From positions 62,001 through 126,000 of the forward strand of contig NZ_CAJZAG010000004.1 of the NCBI RefSeq assembly GCF_914271485.1: a DNA stretch of 64,000 bases, written 5' to 3'. The position numbers were made by a program, and so were the translations under genes. This DNA comes from Cupriavidus pampae (lineage in GTDB: Bacteria > Pseudomonadota > Gammaproteobacteria > Burkholderiales > Burkholderiaceae). Positions within the stretch are counted from its first letter, which is position 1. Every line of letters starts with the position of its first letter. The notes under the pieces were generated by a model. It was not told the origin of the DNA, searched no databases, and saw only the letters and a program-made list of their open reading frames with translations. This document shows, piece after piece, positions 1 through 7,534 of this stretch.

Positions 1-405
1 TCGATAAAAATCCTGTTCCATCGTGAAGCGGGTGCCCAGCAGTCCGACACGCATGTGGCCGGCGCCCTTGATCGCTTCCGCTGTTGGATCGGCGATATGC
101 AGCAATGGGATGCCGACTGCGGTCTCGATGGCCGATGCGACCTTGTGCATGGTGTTCGTGCAAAGCACGAGACCGTCTGCCCCGGCGCCTTCAAGTCGTA
201 CCGCCACGTCCGCTAGCATGGCGCCGGCCTCATCCCAGCGGCCGGCATGCTGCAGCCTCTCGATCTCTTCGAAGTTGACGCTATACAGAATGATGCGAGC
301 GGAGTGCAAGCCGCCACGTTGCGCCTTGACGGTTTCGTTGATCTGGCGATAGTAAGGAACAGTCGATTCCCAACTCATTCCGCCAATCAGACCTAAAGTT
401 TTCAT
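1..405 (-). CDS. aspartate/glutamate racemase family protein (3' part missing)
   Basis: The reading frame runs off the left edge of the window, so only the first 135 residues are present. The N-terminus GLIGGMSWEST is the typical opening of the Asp/Glu racemase family. LCTNTMHK around residue 86 carries the first catalytic cysteine, and ADPTAEAIK follows. The family interconverts L- and D-forms of amino acids without a cofactor, using two cysteines; the second lies outside the window. The ATG at 405 directly precedes the conserved MKTLGLIGG, so the start is secure. Substrate (Asp, Glu or another amino acid) cannot be told from this part. Confidence 0.85.
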   Translation of the reverse strand, partial: MKTLGLIGGMSWESTVPYYRQINETVKAQRGGLHSARIILYSVNFEEIERLQHAGRWDEAGAMLADVAVRLEGAGADGLVLCTNTMHKVASAIETAVGIPLLHIADPTAEAIKGAGHMRVGLLGTRFTMEQDFYR

Positions 406-457
406 TGTGTTATTTGGGTTCAATGCCAGTAGCCTTGATCACATGATGCACCAACAA

Positions 458-1249
458 TCAGGCTTTTCGCCCATGCACAACGAACGCTTTGGTAGGTAGA
501 CGGATGATGCCGTGGGCATCAGCGTAGCTTTGAAACGCCTCGGCGAGAGCCTTGTGCATGGCAACGGTTTCGTGAGTAACTAGTGCGGAATAGCCGGGGA
601 AACCTTTAAACATCGGATCGCACTCGCGCACCACGTCGGCAGAAGAGAACGGACACCATTCGGCCGTCGCAACCTGAACCTCGACGCCGACAAGGCCCGC
701 CTCTCGAGCGCTGGCTGTCAGTGAGTTTTCGGAGAATAACGGAAACAGGTCTGCTGGCCACAGTTCCCTCTCCGGAAACGTGTTCCGGAATGCGCGTCGC
801 ATGACATGCGCAGGCGAGCAGTCGTCGCCGTGTGTCCACATCGCAAGCGCGATCTGGCCACCGCGACGGGTGACCCGAGCCATTTCGGCAATGCCTTGCC
901 GCCACGCGGCAAAGGCAAGGACACCGAAGATGGAGATCGAGATATCGAATTGCGCATCAGGAATAGTGAGCGCGCGAAAGTCTTCGATCTGCGCTCGGCT
1001 TCCCTGAAAGGGAAGCAGCCGCTCCGCGGCGCGCTTCACCATTGCAGCGCTAACGTCGGTCGCCGTTACGAAGGCGCCTCGCTCCGCGGCAGCAACTGCA
1101 AGCCCACCCGTGCCGGCCGCGATGTCGATAACGGACCGATTGGCGATTGCTCCAAGTCCATCGAGAACCCGCAGGGCAAAAGGCTGCGTCGTTCGCTCCC
1201 CCATGCGCTCATAAAGAGAGGTTCCAGAATCGGCTGCGAACTGAGTCAT
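458..1249 (-). CDS. class I SAM-dependent methyltransferase
   Basis: A 263-residue cytoplasmic protein with a Rossmann methyltransferase fold. VIDIAAGTGGLA near residue 40 is SAM-binding motif I. TATDVSAAMVKRA follows as the acidic motif II, and FDISISIFGVLAF looks like the motif IV strand. The pattern fits the ubiE/Methyltransf_11 group, but nothing in the sequence names the acceptor. The gene stands between a racemase and an unrelated small operon on the same strand, so context does not help. The upstream AAGGA and GGG tracts give a plausible but imperfect ribosome site before ATG 1249. Confidence 0.8.
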   Translation of the reverse strand: MTQFAADSGTSLYERMGERTTQPFALRVLDGLGAIANRSVIDIAAGTGGLAVAAAERGAFVTATDVSAAMVKRAAERLLPFQGSRAQIEDFRALTIPDAQFDISISIFGVLAFAAWRQGIAEMARVTRRGGQIALAMWTHGDDCSPAHVMRRAFRNTFPERELWPADLFPLFSENSLTASAREAGLVGVEVQVATAEWCPFSSADVVRECDPMFKGFPGYSALVTHETVAMHKALAEAFQSYADAHGIIRLPTKAFVVHGRKA

Positions 1250-1427
1250 CCCACGTCATCCTTCCCGCACCAGAATTCGGGGCAGAAAGGCCTGAACAAT
1301 AACCCTTGTGACTGCGCGCCTGGATCGGTTGATTAGCCGATACTGGTGGCGGACATGGCCATCACTCCTTCTGGGCGTGTGTGGGCTGACGGCGCATTTA
1401 TCGCGGTTTCGGCTCTGGGCCTGGGCG

Positions 1428-1454
1428 AAAAAAAAAACCGCACCCGTGGTGCGG
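1428..1454 (-). terminator. rho-independent terminator of the 1481-2424 operon
   Basis: On the minus strand a perfect 7-bp stem (CCGCACC/GGTGCGG, 3-nt loop, 1438-1454) is followed by a run of about ten U at 1437-1428. It lies 27 bp past the stop of the 70-residue gene. Confidence 0.85.
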
Positions 1455-1480
1455 CTTCTTTTGAAACGCTACCCACCACG

Positions 1481-1693
1481 TCAGCTCGGCTCAGATTCCC
1501 GTTTTGCGGGTGCGACGCTCGTCTGAAAACGGTCGCGCGCAGTCTTGAGGTGGGACGTGCCAGTGCGGATAACTTCTTGAGACACCGAGTCTTTCCCCGA
1601 AGCTTCAACGCCAGCACCATGGCGAGCCAAGACCGCAGCAACGTCCTTCAGGGCTTGTGCAGGCGGCAATACCGGTTTGGTCTTCGTGCTCAT
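1481..1693 (-). CDS. hypothetical protein, 70 aa
   Basis: The likely protein begins MSTKTKPVLPPAQAL at ATG 1693. This ATG overlaps the stop of the upstream gene by four bases (ATGA), which points to translational coupling and decides the start over an in-frame upstream codon at 1738. It is a small basic soluble protein with a predicted helix (ALKDVAAVLARHGAG) and a Ser/Thr-rich tail ending KRESEPS. I recognise no domain. A strong terminator follows immediately, so it is the last gene of a two-gene operon with 1690-2424. Confidence 0.6.
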   Translation of the reverse strand: MSTKTKPVLPPAQALKDVAAVLARHGAGVEASGKDSVSQEVIRTGTSHLKTARDRFQTSVAPAKRESEPS

Positions 1694-2424
1694 AGCGTGA
1701 TGCCTCGTTTCTCCAAGTGCGCCATCAGTATACTCCACGACACGCTCCCCGGCGCGAGGTCGAAGAAGACCGTCATCGATCGGCCGAATTTACGCCAGTG
1801 CTCGGCCCCGCCAGGTTCCAGGAACAATTCCGTCAACGTCCGGCAGTGTGCCAATTTCGGCGGAAGCTGAGCGATATCTATCGGTTCAAGGTCCGCGTCG
1901 AAGCCGATCAGTGGCCAAGCGTAGTAACCCATGTGCCCGCCGGCGGGCCCGGCTGCCCGGCAGCCGACACATTGGATGCCTAGTCGGCGAATTTCACGCA
2001 GCTCTATCGCAAGGCTTCGGGTGCCGAAACCCTGGCGCTGAGCATCCCTCTTTAGACAGAATGCTTCGTTCCACATCAGATAAAGCCGTCCGTCATCGGG
2101 GTCCTGCCAAAGGATCCGAATCATCGGTTGTTCGAGCAGGGGATGCACAGCGCTAAAAACAAAGGCGTTGCCTTCTTTGTCGTGCGTGACGGAAATCGTG
2201 CTGTTATCGAATGCGCCGACCATCCAGGGAATCCGTCGCCGTGGAATGGGCAAGGCCCGTGCAGTGGCCTCGTCCATGATCACTGTCGATGCGCCGTTGA
2301 AGTGCCTGCGTGTCAAATGATCCGTGCGTCGAGAGCGGGGATGCTTGATTCCTTTGGTTCGTAGCCACACGCGCCAGGTGAGTACACAGGCAATCGCGGC
2401 GACGGCGATACGAGCAAAGCGCAT
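1690..2424 (-). CDS. hypothetical membrane-anchored protein with weak GNAT-like motif
   Basis: A 244-residue protein whose first 25 residues (ARIAVAAIACVLTWRVWLR) form one hydrophobic segment, probably a signal anchor. The stretch RQGFGTRSLAIELREIRRLGI near residue 130 resembles acetyl-CoA-binding motif A of GNAT acetyltransferases (R/Q-x-x-G-x-G), and the preceding FVFSAVHPL and LYLMWNEAF could be the beta-strands. This is weak evidence and I would not name a function. It is translationally coupled to the 70-residue gene downstream. Base composition appears somewhat lower in GC than the neighbours, consistent with an accessory locus. Confidence 0.6.
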   Translation of the reverse strand: MRFARIAVAAIACVLTWRVWLRTKGIKHPRSRRTDHLTRRHFNGASTVIMDEATARALPIPRRRIPWMVGAFDNSTISVTHDKEGNAFVFSAVHPLLEQPMIRILWQDPDDGRLYLMWNEAFCLKRDAQRQGFGTRSLAIELREIRRLGIQCVGCRAAGPAGGHMGYYAWPLIGFDADLEPIDIAQLPPKLAHCRTLTELFLEPGGAEHWRKFGRSMTVFFDLAPGSVSWSILMAHLEKRGITL

Positions 2425-2586
2425 GATCGTGTTTCATTGGTCAGAACTCAGGCGCGAGATGGTAGCAACGCCGAGGCCATGAGCATTTGCGCTTCGTCAT
2501 AAAGCCGGTGCGATCGTGGGTCGGCTTCATGCAATTGGAAACTCAGCGTGCGCGAAGCTCTGCTCGCGAACCGCCGTCTCCAAAGA

Positions 2587-2620
2587 AAAGGCCCCGCGAG
2601 TGGTGAAACACTCCGGGGCC
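2587..2620 (-). terminator. rho-independent terminator of hpnH
   Basis: On the minus strand a long hairpin (GGCCCCGGAGTG, loop, CACTCGCGGGGCC) is followed by TTTTCTTT. It sits 60 bp past the hpnH stop at 2680. Confidence 0.8.
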
Positions 2621-2679
2621 GTGGTCAGCAGATTAGGCTCGCCACGGAATGCGTCATTCCGTGGCGACAGCTAGCACTG

Positions 2680-4224
2680 TCAGACCAGCACTTCCGGCTC
2701 GATCTGGATGTTCGTCTCGCCTGCTGCCTTCTTTTCCCAGTAGCGCTTGACCCACGATTCGAAGGACTTGCCGGCGGCGGTGTCCTTGCCCGTGAAGGCG
2801 ATCGCGCCGATGTCGGCGTAAGGCACCACCTGCTTGTCCTGCGAGCCGGTGGGGATGATCCGCACGAAGGAGTCTTTGAAGGACGCCACTGCGCGGCGGT
2901 CGTACAGGTAACCCGCGACGCTCGCGCCCGACTTCAGCGTGAGCGTGACGTCGCCACGGTAGTCGAACGCCTTTTCCATCGCCTCGCGCACGTCGGCCTC
3001 GGATTCCAGCACCGGCGACCAGCCTTGCAGCTTCTCGTGGACGGTACCGGCCGCGGTTTCCATCTCGTCGGGGGCAACCACAGCGGCTGCCGCAACAGGC
3101 GCCGGTGCAGCTACATCCTCGGTGGACTTGGTCCGCGGCATGAACGTAATCGGCGCCTCATGCTTCGCAGGCTTCCAGGTGGCGAGCATGTCCTTGGCTT
3201 CCGCGTCGTCGTAGCGGTCGAACAGCATCGCCTTCACGGTCTGGAACAGGCCCTTGACCGAGCCGAACGTGTAGTTCACGCCGCTGGCCTCATAGCCCGA
3301 GTGCACCATGCAATTGGCGCACTTCGGGTTGCCGCTCTCGGTACCGTAGTCGGACCACTTCACGCTTTCCATCAGCTCGTCGAACGTGTCGGCGTAGCCG
3401 TCCTGCAGCAGGTAGCACGGCTTCTGCCAGCCGAAGATGCTGTAGGTGGGCATGCCCCACGGTGTGCAGGTGAGCTGCTTCTTGCCCATGAGGAATTCCA
3501 TGAACATCGGCGAAGCATTGAAACGCCAGCTCTTCTTGCGGTTCGACAGGATCGCGCGGAACAGCTTCTTCGAGCGCGCGCGGCCCAGAAAGTGCTTCTG
3601 GTCGGGCGCCTTGTCGTAGGTGTATCCCGGCGACACCATCATGCTTTCCACGCCGGCTTCCATCATTTCGTCGAAATGCAGGCGCACGCTGTTCGGATCC
3701 GCGCCGTCGAACAGCGTCGTGTTGGTCGTGACGCGGAAGCCCGCCGCCACGGCGGCGCGCACGCCTTCCATCGCGATGTCATAACCGCCTTCGCGGCAGA
3801 CCGAGAAGTCGTGATGATCGCGCTGACCGTCCACGTGCACGGAGAACGACAGATACTTGCTCGGCTTGAACTCGTGCAGGTGCTTGGTCAGCAGCAGCGC
3901 GTTCGTGCACATGTACACGTACTTCTTGCGCGCCACCAGGCCGGCGACGATCTCGGGCATCCGCGGATGCAGCAGCGGCTCGCCGCCGGGAATCGCCACC
4001 ATGGGCGTGCCCGCTTCCTCGACTGCCTTGAAGCATTCTTCCGGCGTCAGTTCCGTCTTCAGGACGTGCGCCGGGTACTGAATCTTTCCGCAGCCGGCAC
4101 ATGCCAGGTTGCAGCGCATGAGCGGCTCGAGCATGAGGACGAGGGGGTAACGACGCCGCCGCATCAGCTTTTGCTTCAGGACGTAGGTAGCTACCGTCCA
4201 TGCCTGTGAAATTGGCACTGCCAT
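2680..4224 (-). CDS. hpnH: adenosyl-hopene transferase HpnH with extra C-terminal domain
   Basis: Radical SAM protein. HpnH is known to join the 5'-deoxyadenosyl group of SAM to diploptene, the first step of the extended hopanoid side chain. The cluster ligands are Cys38, Cys42 and Cys45 in CNLACAGC, after the hydrophobic PLVLMLEPL strand. GGEPLLHPRMPEIV is the SAM-binding GGEP motif. The protein is 514 residues, while HpnH proteins I know are about 340-390. Residues about 365-395 form an Ala/Pro linker and residues about 395-514 a separate domain with alternating beta-strands (GDVTLTLKSG, AGYLYDRR) that looks like a small beta-barrel. The start ATG 4224 has an AGGAGAAG ribosome site. No other hopanoid genes are nearby. 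Confidence 0.88.
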   Translation of the reverse strand: MAVPISQAWTVATYVLKQKLMRRRRYPLVLMLEPLMRCNLACAGCGKIQYPAHVLKTELTPEECFKAVEEAGTPMVAIPGGEPLLHPRMPEIVAGLVARKKYVYMCTNALLLTKHLHEFKPSKYLSFSVHVDGQRDHHDFSVCREGGYDIAMEGVRAAVAAGFRVTTNTTLFDGADPNSVRLHFDEMMEAGVESMMVSPGYTYDKAPDQKHFLGRARSKKLFRAILSNRKKSWRFNASPMFMEFLMGKKQLTCTPWGMPTYSIFGWQKPCYLLQDGYADTFDELMESVKWSDYGTESGNPKCANCMVHSGYEASGVNYTFGSVKGLFQTVKAMLFDRYDDAEAKDMLATWKPAKHEAPITFMPRTKSTEDVAAPAPVAAAAVVAPDEMETAAGTVHEKLQGWSPVLESEADVREAMEKAFDYRGDVTLTLKSGASVAGYLYDRRAVASFKDSFVRIIPTGSQDKQVVPYADIGAIAFTGKDTAAGKSFESWVKRYWEKKAAGETNIQIEPEVLV

Positions 4225-4255
4225 GCTGAACTTCTCCTCGATAAACGTATTGCGC

Positions 4256-4299
4256 CCACAAAAGACCTCAATTTGGTGCTTTATAAGGCTCTTTTGTGG
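4256..4299. promoter_or_regulatory. inverted repeat upstream of hpnH
   Basis: CCACAAAAGA at 4256-4265 and its exact complement TCTTTTGTGG at 4290-4299 flank an AT-rich 24-bp stretch containing TTATAAGG. It lies 32-75 bp before the hpnH start. It may be an operator or a 5' UTR hairpin; which one cannot be told. Confidence 0.4.
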
Positions 4300-4398
4300 C
4301 GACCATTGCGCGGAATGATCTCACAGACCGAGAAGATTTGCTCCCCTTGGGGGGAACGCATGGGAGTGACCTGAGGCGCCGAGTACCCATGACCCGAT

Positions 4399-5091
4399 TC
4401 ACACAGCCGGAAATCCCAGCATGCGCGTGAAGTCCTGCACGGGCTGTCGCGGCATTCTGGTTTGGTTCACCGGTGCCTCGGCATCCCCGTAACCCATGGA
4501 AATACCGAACGCGGTGATCTCCTCATCGGGCATGTGCAGATACGACGCGATCTGGTCGTGGAATTGCGCGAACGCGACCTGCGGGCAGGTATCGATGCCA
4601 CGGGCTTTTGCCGCGATCATCAGGTTCTGTGCGAACAGTCCGATGTCGATCCAGCTATGCGGCTTCAGGCGGCGGTCGATGCTGATGATGAGGCCCACGG
4701 GCGCGCCGAAGAACGAGAAGTTCTTTTCGGTCTGCCGCATGCGTGCAGGGGTGTCGTTGCGGTCGATGCCCAGTGAGGCGTAGTAGCGCGCGCCAAAGTC
4801 CATCAGCCGTGTACGAAAGCCATCCGGCAACGGGTCGGGGAAGTGCGCAGGGGCTGGCGCGCTGCCGGCGCGGAACGCGGTGACCAGAATATCGGCCAGT
4901 TCGTCCTTGATCGCGCCGGTGACCACGTACACGCGCCACGGCTGGATATTGGCCCCGCTTGGCGCGGTGGAAGCTTCCTCCAGGATCTGCTCCACGACCG
5001 CCCTGTCCAATGGCGTCGGTTTGAACGCGCGGACCGACCGGCGGGTACCCACCACGGTGGCAACGCATTGTGCTATCGCGTGCTGATCCAT
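4399..5091 (-). CDS. pnbA: nitroreductase, PnbA-like (4-nitrobenzoate reductase)
   Basis: A 230-residue member of the FMN-dependent nitroreductase family. TRRSVRAFKPTPLD near residue 17 is the FMN-phosphate-binding opening, EASTAPSGANIQPWRVYVV follows, and AFGISMGYGDAEAPVN near the C-terminus is the conserved closing motif. The family reduces aromatic nitro groups with NAD(P)H. The gene begins 3 bp after a DUF4863/4-hydroxylaminobenzoate-lyase gene and lies opposite a LysR regulator, the arrangement of pnbA-pnbB-pnbR in 4-nitrobenzoate degraders. On that context I infer reduction of 4-nitrobenzoate to 4-hydroxylaminobenzoate. A general nitroreductase role remains possible. Confidence 0.75.
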   Translation of the reverse strand: MDQHAIAQCVATVVGTRRSVRAFKPTPLDRAVVEQILEEASTAPSGANIQPWRVYVVTGAIKDELADILVTAFRAGSAPAPAHFPDPLPDGFRTRLMDFGARYYASLGIDRNDTPARMRQTEKNFSFFGAPVGLIISIDRRLKPHSWIDIGLFAQNLMIAAKARGIDTCPQVAFAQFHDQIASYLHMPDEEITAFGISMGYGDAEAPVNQTRMPRQPVQDFTRMLGFPAV

Positions 5092-5094
5092 GGA

Positions 5095-5643
5095 TTACTC
5101 CTGCGGGGCTTCGTGGTAGGAAATTCGCCCCGACGGCAGGAAGAACAGTGCGATCACCGCGCCGCCTTTCGCTTCCGGATAGTGATGACTACCCGGTGCC
5201 GGCGCGGTCCATCCTTCACCGCGCCAGCCGCTCGGTCCGTTCAGGACGGCGCCCGCATTGAGGGGAATGACCATGTTGAACTCGCCATAGGGATGTCCGT
5301 GGTATTGCCCGCGGAAGCGCTGGTCCGCATGCCCCTGCTGGTTGCCGGTGCTATCCATATAGACCGCCGTGATGCTGAAATGCAGCGTACGCGCGGAAGG
5401 CTCCGCGATGCGACTGCGTCGATAGGTCGCGCCCTCGATCTCGATATTGGCCGCCCAGCCATCCTCCACGCCCTTTCTGATCAGGCGGGACAAGGTCTGG
5501 TAAAGCTCGCTGTCGGGCCCGTACTTCTCGTTGAGCCAACGCTCGATGTCGCTGCTGGTGGTGATGTCCTTCACTTCTTCGAGGAAGGGGATGCAGCGCT
5601 CGATCAGCGCTTCGCGATCGTTGATAAGGCTTTCGGTTGTCAT
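5095..5643 (-). CDS. pnbB: 4-hydroxylaminobenzoate lyase, PnbB-like (DUF4863)
   Basis: A 182-residue cytoplasmic protein. The helical N-terminus (CIPFLEEVKDITTSSDIERWLNE) and the cupin-like C-terminal half are the pattern of the DUF4863 family, whose studied member PnbB converts 4-hydroxylaminobenzoate to protocatechuate and ammonia. The C-terminal half contains HGHPYGEFNMVIPL, FNMVIPLNAGAVLNG and PGSHHYPEAKGGAVIALFFLPSG. The paired His residues and Glu are candidate metal ligands. I chose ATG 5643. An in-frame TTG at 5688 would add 15 residues but has no better ribosome site. The protein is followed at 3 bp by the nitroreductase, so the two enzymes would act in sequence. Confidence 0.75.
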   Translation of the reverse strand: MTTESLINDREALIERCIPFLEEVKDITTSSDIERWLNEKYGPDSELYQTLSRLIRKGVEDGWAANIEIEGATYRRSRIAEPSARTLHFSITAVYMDSTGNQQGHADQRFRGQYHGHPYGEFNMVIPLNAGAVLNGPSGWRGEGWTAPAPGSHHYPEAKGGAVIALFFLPSGRISYHEAPQE

Positions 5644-5689
5644 GGCGTCGGTGGCAGGGGATTGATGCGTGCAATCTTGCGCCGCCAAC

Positions 5690-5742
5690 GAATTGAATGG
5701 AATTGATGTCTATGCAACCGCATAATGCATGTCATTCAATTC
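5690..5742. promoter_or_regulatory. candidate LysR control region between pnbB and pnbR
   Basis: GAATTGAATG (5690-5699) and CATTCAATTC (5733-5742) form a perfect 10-bp inverted repeat across the divergent intergenic gap. Between them lies TATGC-AACC-GCATA (5711-5724), a compact dyad of the size LysR proteins bind. Confidence 0.5.
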
Positions 5743-5755
5743 ACGGAGGGCGATC

Positions 5756-6736
5756 ATGAGCATCGGCCGCACGGACTTGAACCTGTTGAAGGTGTTCGAG
5801 GCTGTCTACGAAGAGCGCAACCTGATTCTGGCGGGCAAACGCCTGCACCTGACCCAATCCGCGGTCAGCCATGCGCTGCGAAGGCTGCGAGAGCTGGTTG
5901 GCGACGAGTTGTTCGTCCGCACGGGAAAGGGCATGGAGCCCACCGGCCGCGCCATGGCCATGGCGCCGAGCCTGCTGGACTCACTGCGCCGCATTCAGGA
6001 TGCGCTGGGCGTGGAGCCATTCAGCGCGGAGCAATCGCGCCGACGATTCGTGATCGCGGCCAACGATCATGTGACGGAGGTCATCATCGCGCCGCTGTCG
6101 CGCGAGCTGCTGCAGGTTGCGCCCGCGGTCGATCTCGTCATTCGGCCTTCAACGCGGCTGGATCTGGCCGAGCAGATCGATCTGGGCCGCATCGATCTGG
6201 CCATCGGCATTTTCTCGCAGGTGCCACCGCGCTTCAGCTCGCGCGACCTGATGTCGCAGGGAGAGTCCATCCTGATGCGCAAGGGACATCCCGCATCGCG
6301 CAGGGAACTCAGGCTCGAGGACCTCGCAAAGTATCCACTGGTCACGCTGTCCGTGGGAGGACATGAAGAGGGTGCGGTCGGCGGCTTTATCGTCGAGCGT
6401 GGCCTTGCGCGCCAGTCGGAGATGTTCGATCGACAGGCGTTGGAGCGCGCGCTACTCGCGTCGCAGGAGCCACCGCGCGTAAGAGTGACCGTGCCCCATT
6501 CGCTCGCCATTCCAGCGCTGCTGCGCGATACCGACATGCTGGCGATCGTGCCGGCCTCGCTGGCAAGGGCGCTTGCCGACAGCGGGGACTTGATCAGCCG
6601 CCCATCGCCCTATGCAGCCGAGGGCGAGACGATGCGCGCGGTCTGGCATGGCCGCGACGACCACGACATGGGCCACACGTGGTTGCGCGAGCTGATTGCG
6701 AAGACGGCGCGAGCTGTCGAGCAGACGCTCAGATAA
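5756..6736 (+). CDS. LysR-family regulator, PnbR-like
   Basis: A 326-residue LysR protein of the NahR/NodD type, beginning [22 protein letters not shown]. The winged helix spans about residues 8-66 ([16 protein letters not shown]) and the effector-binding domain the rest. An upstream in-frame codon at 5729 exists, but ATG 5756 follows CGGAGGG at the right distance. It is divergent from the lyase-nitroreductase pair, so it most likely activates them with an aromatic acid or its nitro derivative as inducer. That role is inferred from position. The last 8 bases overlap the end of the convergent mntP gene. Confidence 0.8.
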   Translation: MSIGRTDLNLLKVFEAVYEERNLILAGKRLHLTQSAVSHALRRLRELVGDELFVRTGKGMEPTGRAMAMAPSLLDSLRRIQDALGVEPFSAEQSRRRFVIAANDHVTEVIIAPLSRELLQVAPAVDLVIRPSTRLDLAEQIDLGRIDLAIGIFSQVPPRFSSRDLMSQGESILMRKGHPASRRELRLEDLAKYPLVTLSVGGHEEGAVGGFIVERGLARQSEMFDRQALERALLASQEPPRVRVTVPHSLAIPALLRDTDMLAIVPASLARALADSGDLISRPSPYAAEGETMRAVWHGRDDHDMGHTWLRELIAKTARAVEQTLR

Positions 6737-7295
6737 CGTACAAGTGCTCGTACAGAATGACGGAGCCGATGACGATAAGCACGACGCCACCAGCGGCCTC
6801 CGCCCATCGACCGAGTGCTGGCCCCACGAGGCGGCCGACCAGCACACCGATCGTCACCATCAGCGTGGTCGCCAGGCCAATCGCGATGGCGGCAACGACG
6901 ATGTTGACATCGACGAACGCCAGCCCGGCACCCACCGCCATCGCATCGATGCTGGTCGCGAAGCCGGTAATCGCCAGGGCCCAGAACGAGTGGGAGTCGG
7001 GCTTTTCCTCTTCGACCGCACCGGTCTGGAAGCCCGCCCAGATCATGCGGAGCCCCAACACCAGTAGAAGGGTGAAGGCTATCCAATGATCCCACTCGGT
7101 GACATATTCCTGCGCGGCGCGACCGAGGCCCCAGCCAATCACTGGCGTGGCCGCTTCAATCGTGCCAAAGATCAGGCCGGCCTTGATGGCCTCGCGGTAG
7201 TCGGGCTTATGTAAGGCCGCACCTTTGCCAATCGCCGCGGCAAACGCGTCCGTCGCCATGGCAAAGGCGAGAAAGATAATCGAAAGGAAACTCAT
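6729..7295 (-). CDS. mntP: manganese efflux pump MntP
   Basis: A 188-residue inner-membrane protein, exactly the usual MntP length, starting [19 protein letters not shown] at ATG 7295. Six hydrophobic segments are visible. The two repeats carry the family's paired acidic motifs [12 protein letters not shown] in the first helix and [11 protein letters not shown] near residue 110. MntP exports Mn(II) when it is in excess. A longer in-frame reading up to 7451 exists, but it runs through a riboswitch and is not coding. Regulation is therefore by manganese binding to the yybP-ykoY element directly upstream. Confidence 0.92.
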   Translation of the reverse strand: MSFLSIIFLAFAMATDAFAAAIGKGAALHKPDYREAIKAGLIFGTIEAATPVIGWGLGRAAQEYVTEWDHWIAFTLLLVLGLRMIWAGFQTGAVEEEKPDSHSFWALAITGFATSIDAMAVGAGLAFVDVNIVVAAIAIGLATTLMVTIGVLVGRLVGPALGRWAEAAGGVVLIVIGSVILYEHLYVI

Positions 7296-7390
7296 GTTTG
7301 ACGTGGCGCGTTCAATCGCGCGCGGGGCCGGCGTAACGAAGAAACCAATGACTTCACGACCCACCACCAGCCCCGGTGAAATGAGCGCAA

Positions 7391-7498
7391 AGTCAAAGGT
7401 CTCGCGTGCCAGGCAAAGGCCGTTGGCGCCATGGTAAGCATTACCAAGCATGTTGACGCCAACGCTTTTCTAAAGAGAAAAGTCGCTACTCCCCTAAG
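7391..7498 (-). promoter_or_regulatory. yybP-ykoY manganese riboswitch
   Basis: On the minus strand the conserved pieces occur in order: TTAGGGGAGTAGCG (about 7496-7483), GGCGTCAACAT in the middle, GGCCTTTGCC, and GAGACCTTTG near 7400. This is the signature of the yybP-ykoY RNA, which senses Mn(II) and commonly controls mntP. The mntP ATG lies about 95 bases downstream. Confidence 0.9.
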
Positions 7499-7534
7499 AC
7501 GCGTCGATGGTAGCACGGATCATTTCATGACCCA

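Noticed and set aside
1333-1641. 102-codon minus-strand frame over the terminator
   Set aside because: Runs through a clear terminator and competes with a gene coupled by ATGA.
2548-4209. 553-codon plus-strand frame opposite hpnH
   Set aside because: Shadow frame of a well-supported gene; Arg/His-rich composition without domains.
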